NCBI RefSeq assembly: GCF_005576615.1
Contig: NZ_CP040330.1
Coordinates: 1,240,001 to 1,304,000, forward strand
Direction of reading: 5' to 3'
Length of the DNA: 64,000 nucleotides
DNA from: Natrinema versiforme
Lineage (GTDB): Archaea; Halobacteriota; Halobacteria; Halobacteriales; Natrialbaceae
The notes beneath the pieces were generated by a model. That model was not told the origin of the DNA. It saw only the letters and a program-made list of their open reading frames with translations, and ran no database searches. Position numbers and translations under genes: made by a program. Position 1 is the stretch's first letter. Each line of letters opens with the position of its first letter. Below are positions 34,923 to 42,673 of this stretch, one piece after another.

Positions 34923-35327
34923 ATGAATCAGACCTCCACTGAGAAGCACCCGTTACTGGGTGCTGACGAGTGGGCACGGATTCTTCGGTCGTTTCTGTTT
35001 TCGCTCGCTCTAACCCCGACATTGCTGTTGATTGAGCCTGCCCGACGGATTGTTTCGCTTGAGGCAACGCTAGCGGCTATTACAGTAGGTCTATTTCTCG
35101 GAATTGTGGCCGCCATTGGACTGGCCGATATCAACCATCAAGATGCCAACAGCGTGACGGCATCAATTGTAACCCTTGTTTGTATCTGTGGGGCCACCAT
35201 CGCTGTGTGGTTGATTTTGCCCCACCAACATATCGGGACATTCCTTCAGTTTACAGTCGCGTTCATCTGGGCGATGCCCATTACTGAACTGTTGTATCAT
35301 CGCCTCTTGGCACCCGAACCCAGCTAA
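34923..35327 (+). CDS. Unknown four-helix membrane protein of islet A
   Basis: The product is 134 residues from ATG 34923 (MNQTSTEKHPLLG); ATG 34896 would add nine residues. Four hydrophobic helices are visible: ILRSFLFSLALTPTLLLIE, LAAITVGLFLGIVAAIGLA, SIVTLVCICGATIAVWLIL and FLQFTVAFIWAMPITELLY. Base composition and codon use are AT-richer than the genome. I recognise no family. It is alone on the + strand and convergent with the toxin-antitoxin pair. Confidence 0.65.
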   Translation: MNQTSTEKHPLLGADEWARILRSFLFSLALTPTLLLIEPARRIVSLEATLAAITVGLFLGIVAAIGLADINHQDANSVTASIVTLVCICGATIAVWLILPHQHIGTFLQFTVAFIWAMPITELLYHRLLAPEPS

Positions 35328-35407
35328 GGGCACGATCACCTTCCTGATACACCCACACCCTATACTGAACGATACGTGCTTCACCTATACTGATCGCTGC
35401 AGATACG

Positions 35408-35761
35408 TCAGTTCAGTCCGAGGCTCAGTTTCAACGCTTCGTCCACTGCCTCCATCGACTCTCTATCGAGACTTCCAAGCACCGAGTGAATCCGTTTTTC
35501 GATGGAGACGACACGAATTTGATCGAGGCGAATCGAGGAATCTTTCTCGAACGGCGAGTCCACTGCTTCAATGAGAATCTCGAACGGATACCCCCGATAT
35601 GTCCCCGTCGCAGGTGCAACGATAGTCGTACTAGCATTTTTATTCCCAACGTCGTTCTGGACGACTACCGCAGGACGAGTTTTCTTCATCTCGTGCCCTT
35701 CCGCAGGATCAAGCCGAACGATAACAACGTCGCCGCGACGAATTTCCGAGTCCTCGCTCAT
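35408..35761 (-). CDS. MazF/PemK-type toxin
   Basis: The product is 117 residues. RRGDVVIVRLDPAEGHEMKK and TRPAVVVQND are the typical PemK/MazF opening strands with the conserved Arg, and TTIVAPATG follows with the catalytic Thr/Ser region. Family members are ribosome-independent or ribosome-linked mRNA endonucleases. Its ATG overlaps the stop of the antitoxin gene (ATGA), the usual antitoxin-first order. In an islet it may help retention by addiction. Confidence 0.9.
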   Translation of the reverse strand: MSEDSEIRRGDVVIVRLDPAEGHEMKKTRPAVVVQNDVGNKNASTTIVAPATGTYRGYPFEILIEAVDSPFEKDSSIRLDQIRVVSIEKRIHSVLGSLDRESMEAVDEALKLSLGLN

Positions 35762-35997
35762 TTATCCAGCCCGTCCCACGCCTCGTCCGACGCGTCGTCC
35801 CACTCTTCTGCAAGTTCTTCTGCACTCCCAGAAGCTTCGCGGTAGGCGGCGGCCAGTTCGTCTTCGTTGGGATGGTCAGATTCTACCTCAACGACGGCGA
35901 CGGTCACACGCTTGTTCGCGTACTCCGTTCCGAGATAGATTCGACCTCGGTCATCGGTCTCGTTAGTTCGTAGGTCCCGAGCATCCACTTTCGTCAT
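35758..35997 (-). CDS. Antitoxin partner of the MazF/PemK-type toxin
   Basis: The product is 79 residues. The start (MTKVDARDLRTNETDDRGRIYLG) resembles AbrB/MazE-type antitoxins, where RGRIYLG forms the DNA-binding strand. The C-terminal half is acidic and helical (EELAEEWDDASDEAWDGLDK), suitable for wrapping the toxin. A CATTTATTC element about 30 bases upstream of the ATG is a likely TATA box, and TTACCCAC-like repeats around it (36030-36047) may be the autoregulatory operator. Confidence 0.82.
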   Translation of the reverse strand: MTKVDARDLRTNETDDRGRIYLGTEYANKRVTVAVVEVESDHPNEDELAAAYREASGSAEELAEEWDDASDEAWDGLDK

Positions 35998-36073
35998 GTT
36001 ACCGACTTGGACCTACTGCTGAATAAATGTTACCCACTATTACCCACGACGGATATTTTCTGTGACTCGTACC

Positions 36074-36127
36074 ATGGATTTCATCTACCTGAACAAGGTC
36101 GAGCAAAGGAACAAGAGATAGCACTAA
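36074..36127 (+). repeat. Chorismate mutase 3'-end repeat, copy 2 (between the islets)
   Basis: Core TGAACAAGGTCGAGCA at 36090-36105 (14 of 16 bases as copies 1 and 3), then AGATAGCACTAA at 36116-36127. It still encodes LNKVEQRNKR-stop in frame. Upstream of the core (ATCTACC) it resembles copy 3; downstream it resembles copy 1. This is what a right end of islet A joined to a left end of islet B should look like. Confidence 0.85.
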
Positions 36128-36198
36128 CCGGGTTACTACCACTTCTACCGGACGATATTGGGAGTAACATTCAATTGCTGTGTAGCTGGTTCGTGGGT

Positions 36199-36594
36199 TT
36201 ACAACCCACTATCACGGATGACCATCACCTTCACGCGGCGCACACCATCGAAATCACGGAGACGGTACGTCAGTTCATGGACCCGCTCGGCAGAGCCTCG
36301 GCAGAATAGTGACTCGAGACACCACTCGCCTTGGTGAGTATGACTCGTATTGAGAATCACGTCCTGATACCCGTGCTGGACGGCGTGGAGTTCCTGTATC
36401 ACTTCGTGGTGTCGATAATCGAAAGCGACGAGGGCAACGACCTCGCCAGTTGTCTCTTCGAGGCGAGTATGGGATTCGATATACTCCAGCATCGCCTCTC
36501 GGACGGCCCGCGACCGATTTTCGATTCCCTGTTCCGTCCACACCCGATCGAACTCCTCGACTACCTCGTCTGGGATGTTGAAACTCGTTCGCAC
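36199..36594 (-). CDS. nikR: NikR nickel-responsive repressor
   Basis: The product is 131 residues. The N-terminal ribbon-helix-helix (MRTSFNIPDEVVEEFDRVW, then NRSRAVREAMLEYI) binds DNA. The C-terminal ACT-like domain has the nickel ligands expected from the E. coli protein: His74 (AVQHGYQDV), His85 and His87 (SHTHQG) and Cys92 (EWCLES). It should repress the divergent transporter gene when nickel is plentiful. The gene ends only about 70 bases from the left end of islet B. Confidence 0.93.
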   Translation of the reverse strand: MRTSFNIPDEVVEEFDRVWTEQGIENRSRAVREAMLEYIESHTRLEETTGEVVALVAFDYRHHEVIQELHAVQHGYQDVILNTSHTHQGEWCLESLFCRGSAERVHELTYRLRDFDGVRRVKVMVIRDSGL

Positions 36595-36697
36595 GGCTAC
36601 TGATTCGTCCTTCTTCTACAAGAGGGCCCGCGTATGACGATTCGTCCGATTCGGTATTAACAACCGTTATTCGCGTCCTCGGCGGAGTTCTCCGTAG
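36595..36697. promoter_or_regulatory. nikR-transporter divergent promoter region
   Basis: This 103-base region must contain the promoters of nikR and the nickel transporter. GATTCGTCC occurs twice (36602-36610 and 36639-36647). A GTATGA half-site resembling the E. coli NikR operator is at 36632-36637, but its matching TCATAC half is not present. Which of these is the NikR site is not clear. Confidence 0.4.
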
Positions 36698-37561
36698 ATG
36701 TTACACGATGACGCGCTCGGGCTTCTCCTCGGGGCGGTCGCACTCGGTGCCGTTCACGGCATCGAACCGGGTCATGGCTGGCCCGTTGCCGCATCCTATG
36801 CGCTCGACCAAACGAACAAGTGGGCATACGGGTTCGCGGCGAGTTTCATCCTCGGCGTTGGCCATCTCGTCAGCAGTATTGCGATGGTCGGAGTGTTCTT
36901 CTACGCGAAGGAGTACTTCAATATCACACAAGTCAACGAGCCGATTACGATTCTCGGTAACATTCAAATCGGTGGCCCAGTTAGTCTCGTGGCTGGTGGC
37001 TTACTCATCGCGCTCGGCATTCGTGAGTACTCCCACGGACATTCTCACGGTAGCCACGATGCTAACCACGACTCCGATCACCACAACTCCGACCACGGAC
37101 ACTCGCATGACCACGAACACAACTCGGACGGGCACCACAGTCGCTCGCAGGAGCAAGGCCATTCACATGGTCACGGCCACGAGCACGATACCAGTGGACT
37201 GATTTCTCGGCTGAAGGGGATCGTTCCACTCGTCGGTGGGCACTCTCACTCCCACGATAACCACGACGAGGCCGCCGACCGGGGCCTCCTCGGTATCGCG
37301 TGGTTCGCTTTCGTTCTCGGGTTCGCCCACGAGGAGGAGTTCGAGATCATCGCGCTCTGTGCCGGGTCGAACTACTGCCTCGAACTGATGAGTGCATACG
37401 CCATCACCGTTATCGTGGGTATCGTCGGTCTGACGATGCTGTTGATTGCGGGCTATCAGCACTCCGAGGAGAAAGTCGAGCAGTATACGCCATACCTCCC
37501 GGCGTTCTCCGCAACCGTCCTCATCATCATGGGTGTCGGATTTATCAGTGGTCTATTCTAA
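36698..37561 (+). CDS. Nickel/cobalt transporter, NicO/RcnA type
   Basis: The product is 287 residues. HGIEPGHGWPVAASYA near residue 20 is the metal-binding motif in the first helix. A cytoplasmic or outer loop of about 85 residues (108-195) is very rich in His, Asp, Ser and Gly (SHGHSHGSHDANHDSDHHNS) and should bind nickel. Six hydrophobic helices are visible, with FVLGFAHEEEFEIIALCAG in the second half. Divergent pairing with nikR supports nickel as substrate. RcnA-type members export and others import; direction cannot be decided from sequence. NikR control suggests either import shut-off or detoxification. Confidence 0.9.
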   Translation: MLHDDALGLLLGAVALGAVHGIEPGHGWPVAASYALDQTNKWAYGFAASFILGVGHLVSSIAMVGVFFYAKEYFNITQVNEPITILGNIQIGGPVSLVAGGLLIALGIREYSHGHSHGSHDANHDSDHHNSDHGHSHDHEHNSDGHHSRSQEQGHSHGHGHEHDTSGLISRLKGIVPLVGGHSHSHDNHDEAADRGLLGIAWFAFVLGFAHEEEFEIIALCAGSNYCLELMSAYAITVIVGIVGLTMLLIAGYQHSEEKVEQYTPYLPAFSATVLIIMGVGFISGLF

Positions 37562-37588
37562 GGTCAAATCGTTCCATCTGTCTCTCTG

Positions 37589-37660
37589 GTGGAGATCACC
37601 TACTTGAACAAAGTAGAGCAGCGCGAGAACCGATCCGCCGTTGGGACTCGAGTCGCCTAG
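37589..37660 (+). repeat. Chorismate mutase 3'-end repeat, copy 3 (displaced original gene end)
   Basis: Core TGAACAAAGTAGAGCA at 37605-37620 is identical to copy 1. The frame continues YLNKVEQRENRSAVGTRVA to a TAG at 37658-37660, whose bases overlap the stop of the convergent RND gene. Codon use here (CAGCGCGAGAACCGA) is GC-rich like the host genome, unlike copies 1 and 2 (CAAAGG, AGATAG). This suggests it is the ancestral end of the chorismate mutase gene. Confidence 0.8.
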
Positions 37661-40188
37661 TTCTTCCCTGTCAAGGAACGAACCGACTCCCGCCACTGAA
37701 TCTCTCCGAGCGGGCCGAACCGCCGCTCGAGGCGGTCCCAGACGACGATCGTCGACGGGAGCAGGAAGATCGACGTGAGATAGGCGTAGAAGATCCCCAG
37801 CGCGAGCAGGAGTCCGAACTCCATGATCATGGGGATCAACGCGAGGTACAACACGCCGAGTCCGCAGACGGTAGTGAGCATACTGCCGGTCAGGGCACCG
37901 CCGGTGCCGCGGACAGTCACCTGCAGGGCCTCGTGGACGTCGGCTCCCGCCTCGTATTCGTCGACGAACCGGTGCATGAAGTGGACCGTGTAGTCGACGC
38001 CGAGCCCGATCGAGATCGACAGGATCGGGGTGTTGATCGGCGACAGCGCGATTCCAAACAGGCGCATCGAGCCCGCCAGCATCGCGACGGTCACGAGGAC
38101 CGGAACGAGGTTGATCACGCCGTAGACCATCCGCCCCTCGAGCCACCAGTACGACAGCATCAGGAAGACCGCAGTGAGGAGGAACGCGACGACCAGACTC
38201 TTGATCGCCGAGTCGCCGATGCGGTCGATGACAGCCTGATTGACTACCAATTCGCCCGTCGCCGTCGCGTCCATCTCCATCTCGTCTGCGACCGCCTGGG
38301 CGGCGTGGGTCGCGTCCGTCTGGTCAGCGTCGGAGTCGACCTGATACACGATGCGGGTCGAACTACGGTCGCTCGTGACGTACTGCTGGGCGGACTCTTC
38401 TTCGAGCAGTTCGTCGTAGACCCGGTCGATATCCCGGTTTGGAAGCCCATCGTGGTCCGAGTCGGTTTGCTTGACCGTTGCCGCGAACTCGGGGTCGGTC
38501 GACTTGCGCTGCTCGATCGTGCCGACGACGCTGTCCGCCTCCGCGCGCCGGTCGGTTTCCTTGAACGTCTCGGGCGGATTGGTAAGCGCCCGGTCGATGT
38601 CGCGGAGTCCGGCGGCCGATCTCACGTCCGGATCGTCAACATAGACGGTTACCGACCCCACGAGCCCCTGATCGAAGTCTTCCTCGAGGTAGTCGAGTAC
38701 AGTCATGAACGTGTACTGACTGGGTGCGAGCGGTTCGGGAAACTGTTCGTACTGGGCGAGCCGATCCTCGTCCGGGAAGAACGCCTCCTGCGAGAACTCC
38801 GAATCGACGCCCGTGCCGTAGCCGGCTGCTGCCGCGCCGAAGACGAGCGCGCTCACGAGGATGATCGCGGGCGCGATCCGCGCGAGCGTTACCCCAACCG
38901 GAAGGATCCGACCGAGGACGGAGTCTTCGTTCCCCATCGGGCTCGTGCCGAACTTCGGGAATCGAGTCCCGTCGCGGAGCCGATCCAGTCCGACCTTCCC
39001 GGCCGGGAGGAAGACGCCGAAGATGAGGAAGGTAAACAGGATACCAACCCCGGCGACGATACCGAAGTCACGGAGCTGACCTATCGAACTCGTCAGGTTC
39101 GAGGCGAAGCCGATTACGGTCGTCATCGTGACGATCAGGAACGCACCCGTGAGCTGGCGCGTCGTGATACCCATGGCGTCGCCGATCGCCGCACCCGTCG
39201 CTCGCTCCTCGCGATAGCGGTTGATGATGTGGATTCCGAAGTCGATCCCGACGGCCAGCAGGAGCGGGAAGACCGTGATCATCATATCCGAGAACGGAAT
39301 GCCAGCATAGCCCATGAACCCGAACGTCCAGAGCATCGTCATCATCAGCGCGGCCAGCCCGAGGGCGAGATCGATCGGGTCGCGGTAGGCGACGATCAGG
39401 AAGAACAGGATCAACACGAGCGCCGCCGGGAAGACGACGATCGCGGTGTCACCGAGCAACTGCAGCATCTCCTCTTCGATGATCGCGCTACCGAACACCT
39501 CGACGTTCTCGCCCGTTTCGTAGCCGTCGATATCGTTGGCTAACGCGGCCGTTTCCGACTGTAGCTCGGCCGTGTCGTCCGTGTCCGCGTTCGGCGGCGT
39601 ATCGTAGGTGACCGCGATCTGAGCGACGTCTGCCTGTGCCGACTCACGGGTGAAGTCCGTACTCACCGGCAGCCCGGCGGCCTCGTCGGCGTCCGCGATA
39701 GCCCCTTCTAACTGCCGCTGAGAGGCGCGTTCGATGGCGCGTCGCTGCGTTTCGGGCGTGTCCGCCTCCGGATCGAGTTGCTGAGCGACGAGCGAGGCCG
39801 GACTCGTCGACGACTCGACCCTGAGCCCCGCATCGTTTTCCGCACGCTCCTGAAACTCGAGCATCCGGAGGAGGCTCTGCTTCGAGAGGGTGTTGCGTTC
39901 CTCGATGAACAAGCTCGCGGTCGAGCCGCCGCCCTCGCGGCCCTCCCGGGCGAAGTCGTCTTGCATGTCCTCGAGGGCCTGCTGTTCTTCTATCCCCTCC
40001 GTGAACTGGTCGGTTCCGGCCTGTTGCTCGCCGCCGCCGATTCCACCGACGAATAGGACGGTAACGACGGCAAAGGCGAGGACGACCCGCAACGGGTGGT
40101 CGGTGATCGCCGTATTGAGACGATCGGGAAGGGAGCGATCGCTCACCGCGGCGTCGTCCCGGTCGCGGATCTCATCGATATCGGGCAT
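37657..40188 (-). CDS. RND superfamily exporter (MmpL/HAE3-like)
   Basis: The product is 843 residues. It has the twofold RND layout: one N-terminal helix near 33-50, a large outside domain (about 60-255), a bundle of five helices (DTAIVVFPAALVLILFFLIV, PLLLAVGIDFGIHIINRY, VTMTTVIGFASNLTSSIGQL), then a second outside domain and a second bundle (LTAVFLMLSYWWLEGRMVYG, ISIGLGVDYTVHFMHRF). GIDFGIHI and GVDYTVHF hold the Asp residues of the proton path. Substrates of HAE3 members include lipids and hydrophobic compounds. It is transcribed with the secreted COG1361-like protein 3 bases upstream and sits next to a TetR regulator. Confidence 0.93.
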   Translation of the reverse strand: MPDIDEIRDRDDAAVSDRSLPDRLNTAITDHPLRVVLAFAVVTVLFVGGIGGGEQQAGTDQFTEGIEEQQALEDMQDDFAREGREGGGSTASLFIEERNTLSKQSLLRMLEFQERAENDAGLRVESSTSPASLVAQQLDPEADTPETQRRAIERASQRQLEGAIADADEAAGLPVSTDFTRESAQADVAQIAVTYDTPPNADTDDTAELQSETAALANDIDGYETGENVEVFGSAIIEEEMLQLLGDTAIVVFPAALVLILFFLIVAYRDPIDLALGLAALMMTMLWTFGFMGYAGIPFSDMMITVFPLLLAVGIDFGIHIINRYREERATGAAIGDAMGITTRQLTGAFLIVTMTTVIGFASNLTSSIGQLRDFGIVAGVGILFTFLIFGVFLPAGKVGLDRLRDGTRFPKFGTSPMGNEDSVLGRILPVGVTLARIAPAIILVSALVFGAAAAGYGTGVDSEFSQEAFFPDEDRLAQYEQFPEPLAPSQYTFMTVLDYLEEDFDQGLVGSVTVYVDDPDVRSAAGLRDIDRALTNPPETFKETDRRAEADSVVGTIEQRKSTDPEFAATVKQTDSDHDGLPNRDIDRVYDELLEEESAQQYVTSDRSSTRIVYQVDSDADQTDATHAAQAVADEMEMDATATGELVVNQAVIDRIGDSAIKSLVVAFLLTAVFLMLSYWWLEGRMVYGVINLVPVLVTVAMLAGSMRLFGIALSPINTPILSISIGLGVDYTVHFMHRFVDEYEAGADVHEALQVTVRGTGGALTGSMLTTVCGLGVLYLALIPMIMEFGLLLALGIFYAYLTSIFLLPSTIVVWDRLERRFGPLGEIQWRESVRSLTGKN

Positions 40189-40191
40189 CGA

Positions 40192-41802
40192 TCAGTGCTG
40201 TCGCCACCAGAGGCCGACTCCGATACCGCTCACGGCGAGAGCAGCGAGTATCCCGACGATAGCCGACGGGAACCCGCTACCGTCATCGCCGCCGGCTTCG
40301 ACCTCGATCGGGTACTGGTAGACATCCGAGAGGACCGTCTCGCCGCGTGCGGTGTCGTACTCGAAGTCGAGCTCTACGGGGTGGGTTTCGACGCTCGCGT
40401 CTTCCGACGCCGAGACCTCGAAGGGAATTTCGGCCGACTCTCCCGGCTCGAGTTCGTCGACGAACGCCTCGTCGTCGGGCGCGTCGAGCGGACTATCGGT
40501 GTAGAGTCTCGCGTCGATGTTCGACAGCGTCTCCGGGCGCTCGTTCGTGATCTCGAGGACGAGGTCACCCGAGTCGCCCTGCCGGACCGACACCCCGTCG
40601 TCGCTGAGCGAGAACTCATCGGTTCGTTCGTCGACCACGACTCGTTCGGAGATCGGACCGTCCTGCAGGGTCGTGTCTCCGCTCCCGGTGTACTCGACGG
40701 TAAAGCGGAGTTGCCGGGCACCAGCATCGGCCTGCCCGCTGACGTCCGTCGAGTAGGCGAACGTCGCGGCTTCTCCCTGTTTCAGTTCGGGGAGCGCGTA
40801 GCGGGTGTCCTCGACGAACAGCGAGTCACTCATCGGCTCGATGACCAGCACTGCGTCGTCGACGGGTCGCGGTCCGTCGTTGACGACTTCGCCGGTTACC
40901 CTCCCCTCGTATCCGACCGAGAGGGTCTCCTCAAGGTTTCGGACCGAGAACGATTGTTCGGCTGTCGGCGACAGCGCCGTTCGCACGGAGTCGGCGGTCC
41001 GGTCGATTCCGGAGCCGTCCTCGTAGGTGAACGCTACCTCGATGGGTTTGTTCACCGCGCCGGTCGATTCGGCCATCGTCGCCTCGACGGTCGTCGTCGT
41101 CGACTCGTTGGGTGCGAGGTCGCCGATGGCGTTCTGGCTCGTTCCCCCGTCGATCGTCACGCCACCGAAGCCGGTGACGGATACCCGCGTGTGATTCGCG
41201 GGTTCGGCTCCCGTGTTTTCGATTTCCATCGTCACGTCCCCGCTCGAACCGGGCGAGACATCGGTTACGACGTTCGAAACAGTAAAGCGCGGTTCGTCCG
41301 GAACCGTCACTCGATACTCGAGGGACTCGGTCTTCGTGAGTCGCTGCTGGGAGCCCGAGGCGTCCGAGACGCGGTTCGTATAGGAGTACTTGACGTCGAC
41401 TTCGATCTCGTACGTTCCCGGGTCGACGTCTTCGGGCACTTCGATCGCGAGTGGTGCCGTCGCGATCGCACCATCCTGAATCGGGCCGACCGCCACTTCG
41501 CCCGAGGCCGACTCGAAGGGACCGGCATCGTCGATTTCGGCGGTCACGCCACGAGCCGTGAGCACCCTATCGGCCCGGGATCCGGTATGAAGGTCGCCGT
41601 CGTTCTTGATGTCTACCTCGAGCGTAGCTTCGGTCCCCGGCGTCACGTCCGGGTTCGAATCGACGAGATCGAGGTCCGGTTCGCCGCGGGTCAACTCGCC
41701 GCTGGCCTGCTGTGCCAGCGCCCCCGCGGCACCGAAGGGGGCTACGAACCCGACGACGGTGACGGCTGCGAGGACGAGGGCGACGGTCCGACGGCGGGTC
41801 AC
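40192..41802 (-). CDS. Exported multi-domain COG1361-like protein, RND partner
   Basis: The product is about 536 residues from GTG 41802; GTG 41811 is an alternative. A signal peptide (VALVLAAVTVVGFVAPFGAA) is followed by a series of Ig-like or NEW3-type beta domains (VTPGTEATLEVDIKNDGDL, VSPGSSGDVTMEIENTG, VRQGDSGDLVLEITNERPE) and a single C-terminal helix (AIVGILAALAVSGIGVGLWW). It is anchored outside by this helix. Its gene is 3 bases from the RND gene, and such pairs are common, so it probably acts as a periplasm-like or surface accessory of the exporter. Confidence 0.87.
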   Translation of the reverse strand: MTRRRTVALVLAAVTVVGFVAPFGAAGALAQQASGELTRGEPDLDLVDSNPDVTPGTEATLEVDIKNDGDLHTGSRADRVLTARGVTAEIDDAGPFESASGEVAVGPIQDGAIATAPLAIEVPEDVDPGTYEIEVDVKYSYTNRVSDASGSQQRLTKTESLEYRVTVPDEPRFTVSNVVTDVSPGSSGDVTMEIENTGAEPANHTRVSVTGFGGVTIDGGTSQNAIGDLAPNESTTTTVEATMAESTGAVNKPIEVAFTYEDGSGIDRTADSVRTALSPTAEQSFSVRNLEETLSVGYEGRVTGEVVNDGPRPVDDAVLVIEPMSDSLFVEDTRYALPELKQGEAATFAYSTDVSGQADAGARQLRFTVEYTGSGDTTLQDGPISERVVVDERTDEFSLSDDGVSVRQGDSGDLVLEITNERPETLSNIDARLYTDSPLDAPDDEAFVDELEPGESAEIPFEVSASEDASVETHPVELDFEYDTARGETVLSDVYQYPIEVEAGGDDGSGFPSAIVGILAALAVSGIGVGLWWRQH

Positions 41803-41897
41803 GGGGACCACCCGTCAGGGCTCTCGAGAGCGGGCGACGCGACGGTCGGCGAGTTCGCCTTCCACGAAACGTGTTCGGCGAAGTGACAATCGCTCAT
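41799..41897 (-). CDS. Possible 32-residue leader ORF of the RND operon
   Basis: An ATG at 41897 opens a frame of 32 residues (MSDCHFAEHVSWKANS and so on), whose TGA stop overlaps the GTG start at 41802 (GTGA). A TATA-like GTTATACC is about 25-30 bases before this ATG, so a leaderless transcript would begin near it. This makes translation of the short frame, coupled to the next gene, plausible. It could also be chance in a GC-rich leader. Confidence 0.35.
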   Translation of the reverse strand: MSDCHFAEHVSWKANSPTVASPALESPDGWSP

Positions 41898-41918
41898 TAC
41901 CTACTGTCTGGGAAGTGG

Positions 41919-41951
41919 GGGGTATAACTCTTTTGAATAAACGTTCAATCA
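41919..41951 (-). promoter_or_regulatory. Candidate TetR operator with TATA box
   Basis: TGAATAAACGTTCAATCA at 41934-41951 is an 18-base quasi-palindrome (14 of 18 positions symmetric around AACGTT), the style of TetR/AcrR sites. On the reverse strand it lies just upstream of GTTATACC (about 41920-41927), so a bound repressor would block TBP/TFB access to the RND operon promoter. The tetR-type gene is divergent and only about 120 bases away. Confidence 0.55.
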
Positions 41952-42070
41952 AACCCGTTATGGTACCGCGATGCGATTGACCGGTATGAATTCGACTGCA
42001 TCGCTCGTTTCGTCAGTGGCCGTTCGAGCGAGACCCGACACAGTCCAGTACAACGTCGAGGTGACTGGTC

Positions 42071-42673
42071 GTGACTGACGGCGTGTTCGAGGATCCGGCG
42101 AATACGCGCGAAGAAATCCTGGCCGCCACCTATCGCTGTCTTAGAAAATACGGCTACGCCGATCTGACGATGCAGAAGATCGGCAACGAACTCGAGCAGA
42201 GTCCGTCGCTGGTCTATCACCACTACGAGAACAAGGACGCGCTAGTGATCGCGTGTCTCGAGTACCTACTCGAGCACTTCGAGGACGAGCTTGGTCGCGG
42301 ACGGGTCGACGATCCGCGGGACCGACTCGAGGAGATGCTCGACTGGTGGTTCGCAACGGATGTCGACGACGACTGGCACGCGTTCCTGACGACGGTCCTC
42401 GAACTCCGAGCGCAGGCGGTTCACGATCCGGACTACCGAGAGCACTTCACCCGAAGCGACCGCGTGTTCAAACAGTCGCTCGCGGCGGCCCTCCGCACGG
42501 GGATCGATGCCGGGCTCTTTCAAGAGTGCGATCCGGACGCCGTCGCCGAGACCCTCCAAACGATACTCATCGGCGCGGTCCTTCGGCGCTCGAGTACCGA
42601 TGCCGATGCGTGGCTTGAGGAAGTCCACAGTGAACTGGAGCGGTATCTCGAGTCGCGCGTGTACAAGAACTAA
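42071..42673 (+). CDS. TetR/AcrR family regulator
   Basis: The product is 200 residues from GTG 42071. The N-terminal helix-turn-helix is NTREEILAATYRCLRKYGYA with LTMQKIGNELEQSPSLVYHHYENKDAL, a strong TetR match. The C-terminal part is helical (LEEMLDWWFATDVDDDWHAF), as in ligand-binding domains. It is divergent from the RND operon, and a quasi-palindrome lies between them, so it likely controls the exporter and maybe itself. An alternative frame of about 35 codons (41971-42078) overlaps its start. Confidence 0.93.
   Translation: MTDGVFEDPANTREEILAATYRCLRKYGYADLTMQKIGNELEQSPSLVYHHYENKDALVIACLEYLLEHFEDELGRGRVDDPRDRLEEMLDWWFATDVDDDWHAFLTTVLELRAQAVHDPDYREHFTRSDRVFKQSLAAALRTGIDAGLFQECDPDAVAETLQTILIGAVLRRSSTDADAWLEEVHSELERYLESRVYKN

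Larger units (their letters stand above)
34697..36105. mobile_element. Islet A inserted at the chorismate mutase 3' end
   Basis: This segment of about 1.4 kb is bounded by two copies of a chorismate mutase 3'-end sequence (34697-34734 and 36074-36127). It is clearly AT-richer than both sides. It carries a small membrane protein and a MazF/PemK-type toxin-antitoxin pair. No integrase or transposase is present. The bounding sequences keep the reading frame of the host gene, as in integration by site-specific recombination at a gene end. Whether it moves by itself, used a helper enzyme, or arose by recombination is not known. Confidence 0.7.
36090..37620. mobile_element. Islet B, nickel-handling cargo, tandem to islet A
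   Basis: This segment of about 1.5 kb lies between copies 2 and 3 of the chorismate mutase 3'-end repeat. Cargo is nikR and a NicO-type nickel/cobalt transporter, divergently arranged. It is AT-richer than its surroundings. No recombinase was seen. Its left end is related to that of islet A, so both seem to belong to one family of small elements or modules with different cargo. Confidence 0.7.

Noticed and set aside
35350-35405. Short direct repeats CTATACTGA and GATACGT between the membrane protein and the toxin gene in islet A
   Set aside because: Repeats of 7-9 bases in AT-rich DNA are close to chance, and there is no link to an element end.
36632-36637. GTATGA half-site as a NikR operator
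   Set aside because: The paired TCATAC half at the proper distance is absent, so a single 6-base match is not enough to name the site.
37300-39543. Long + strand frame of 747 codons across the RND gene
   Set aside because: The product is extremely rich in Arg, Asp and Glu with no domain, while the reverse strand encodes a clear RND transporter.
41971-42078. 35-codon frame overlapping the tetR start as a separate gene
   Set aside because: No promoter at the right distance and no acidic bias; it is mentioned only as a possible leader, not listed as a gene.
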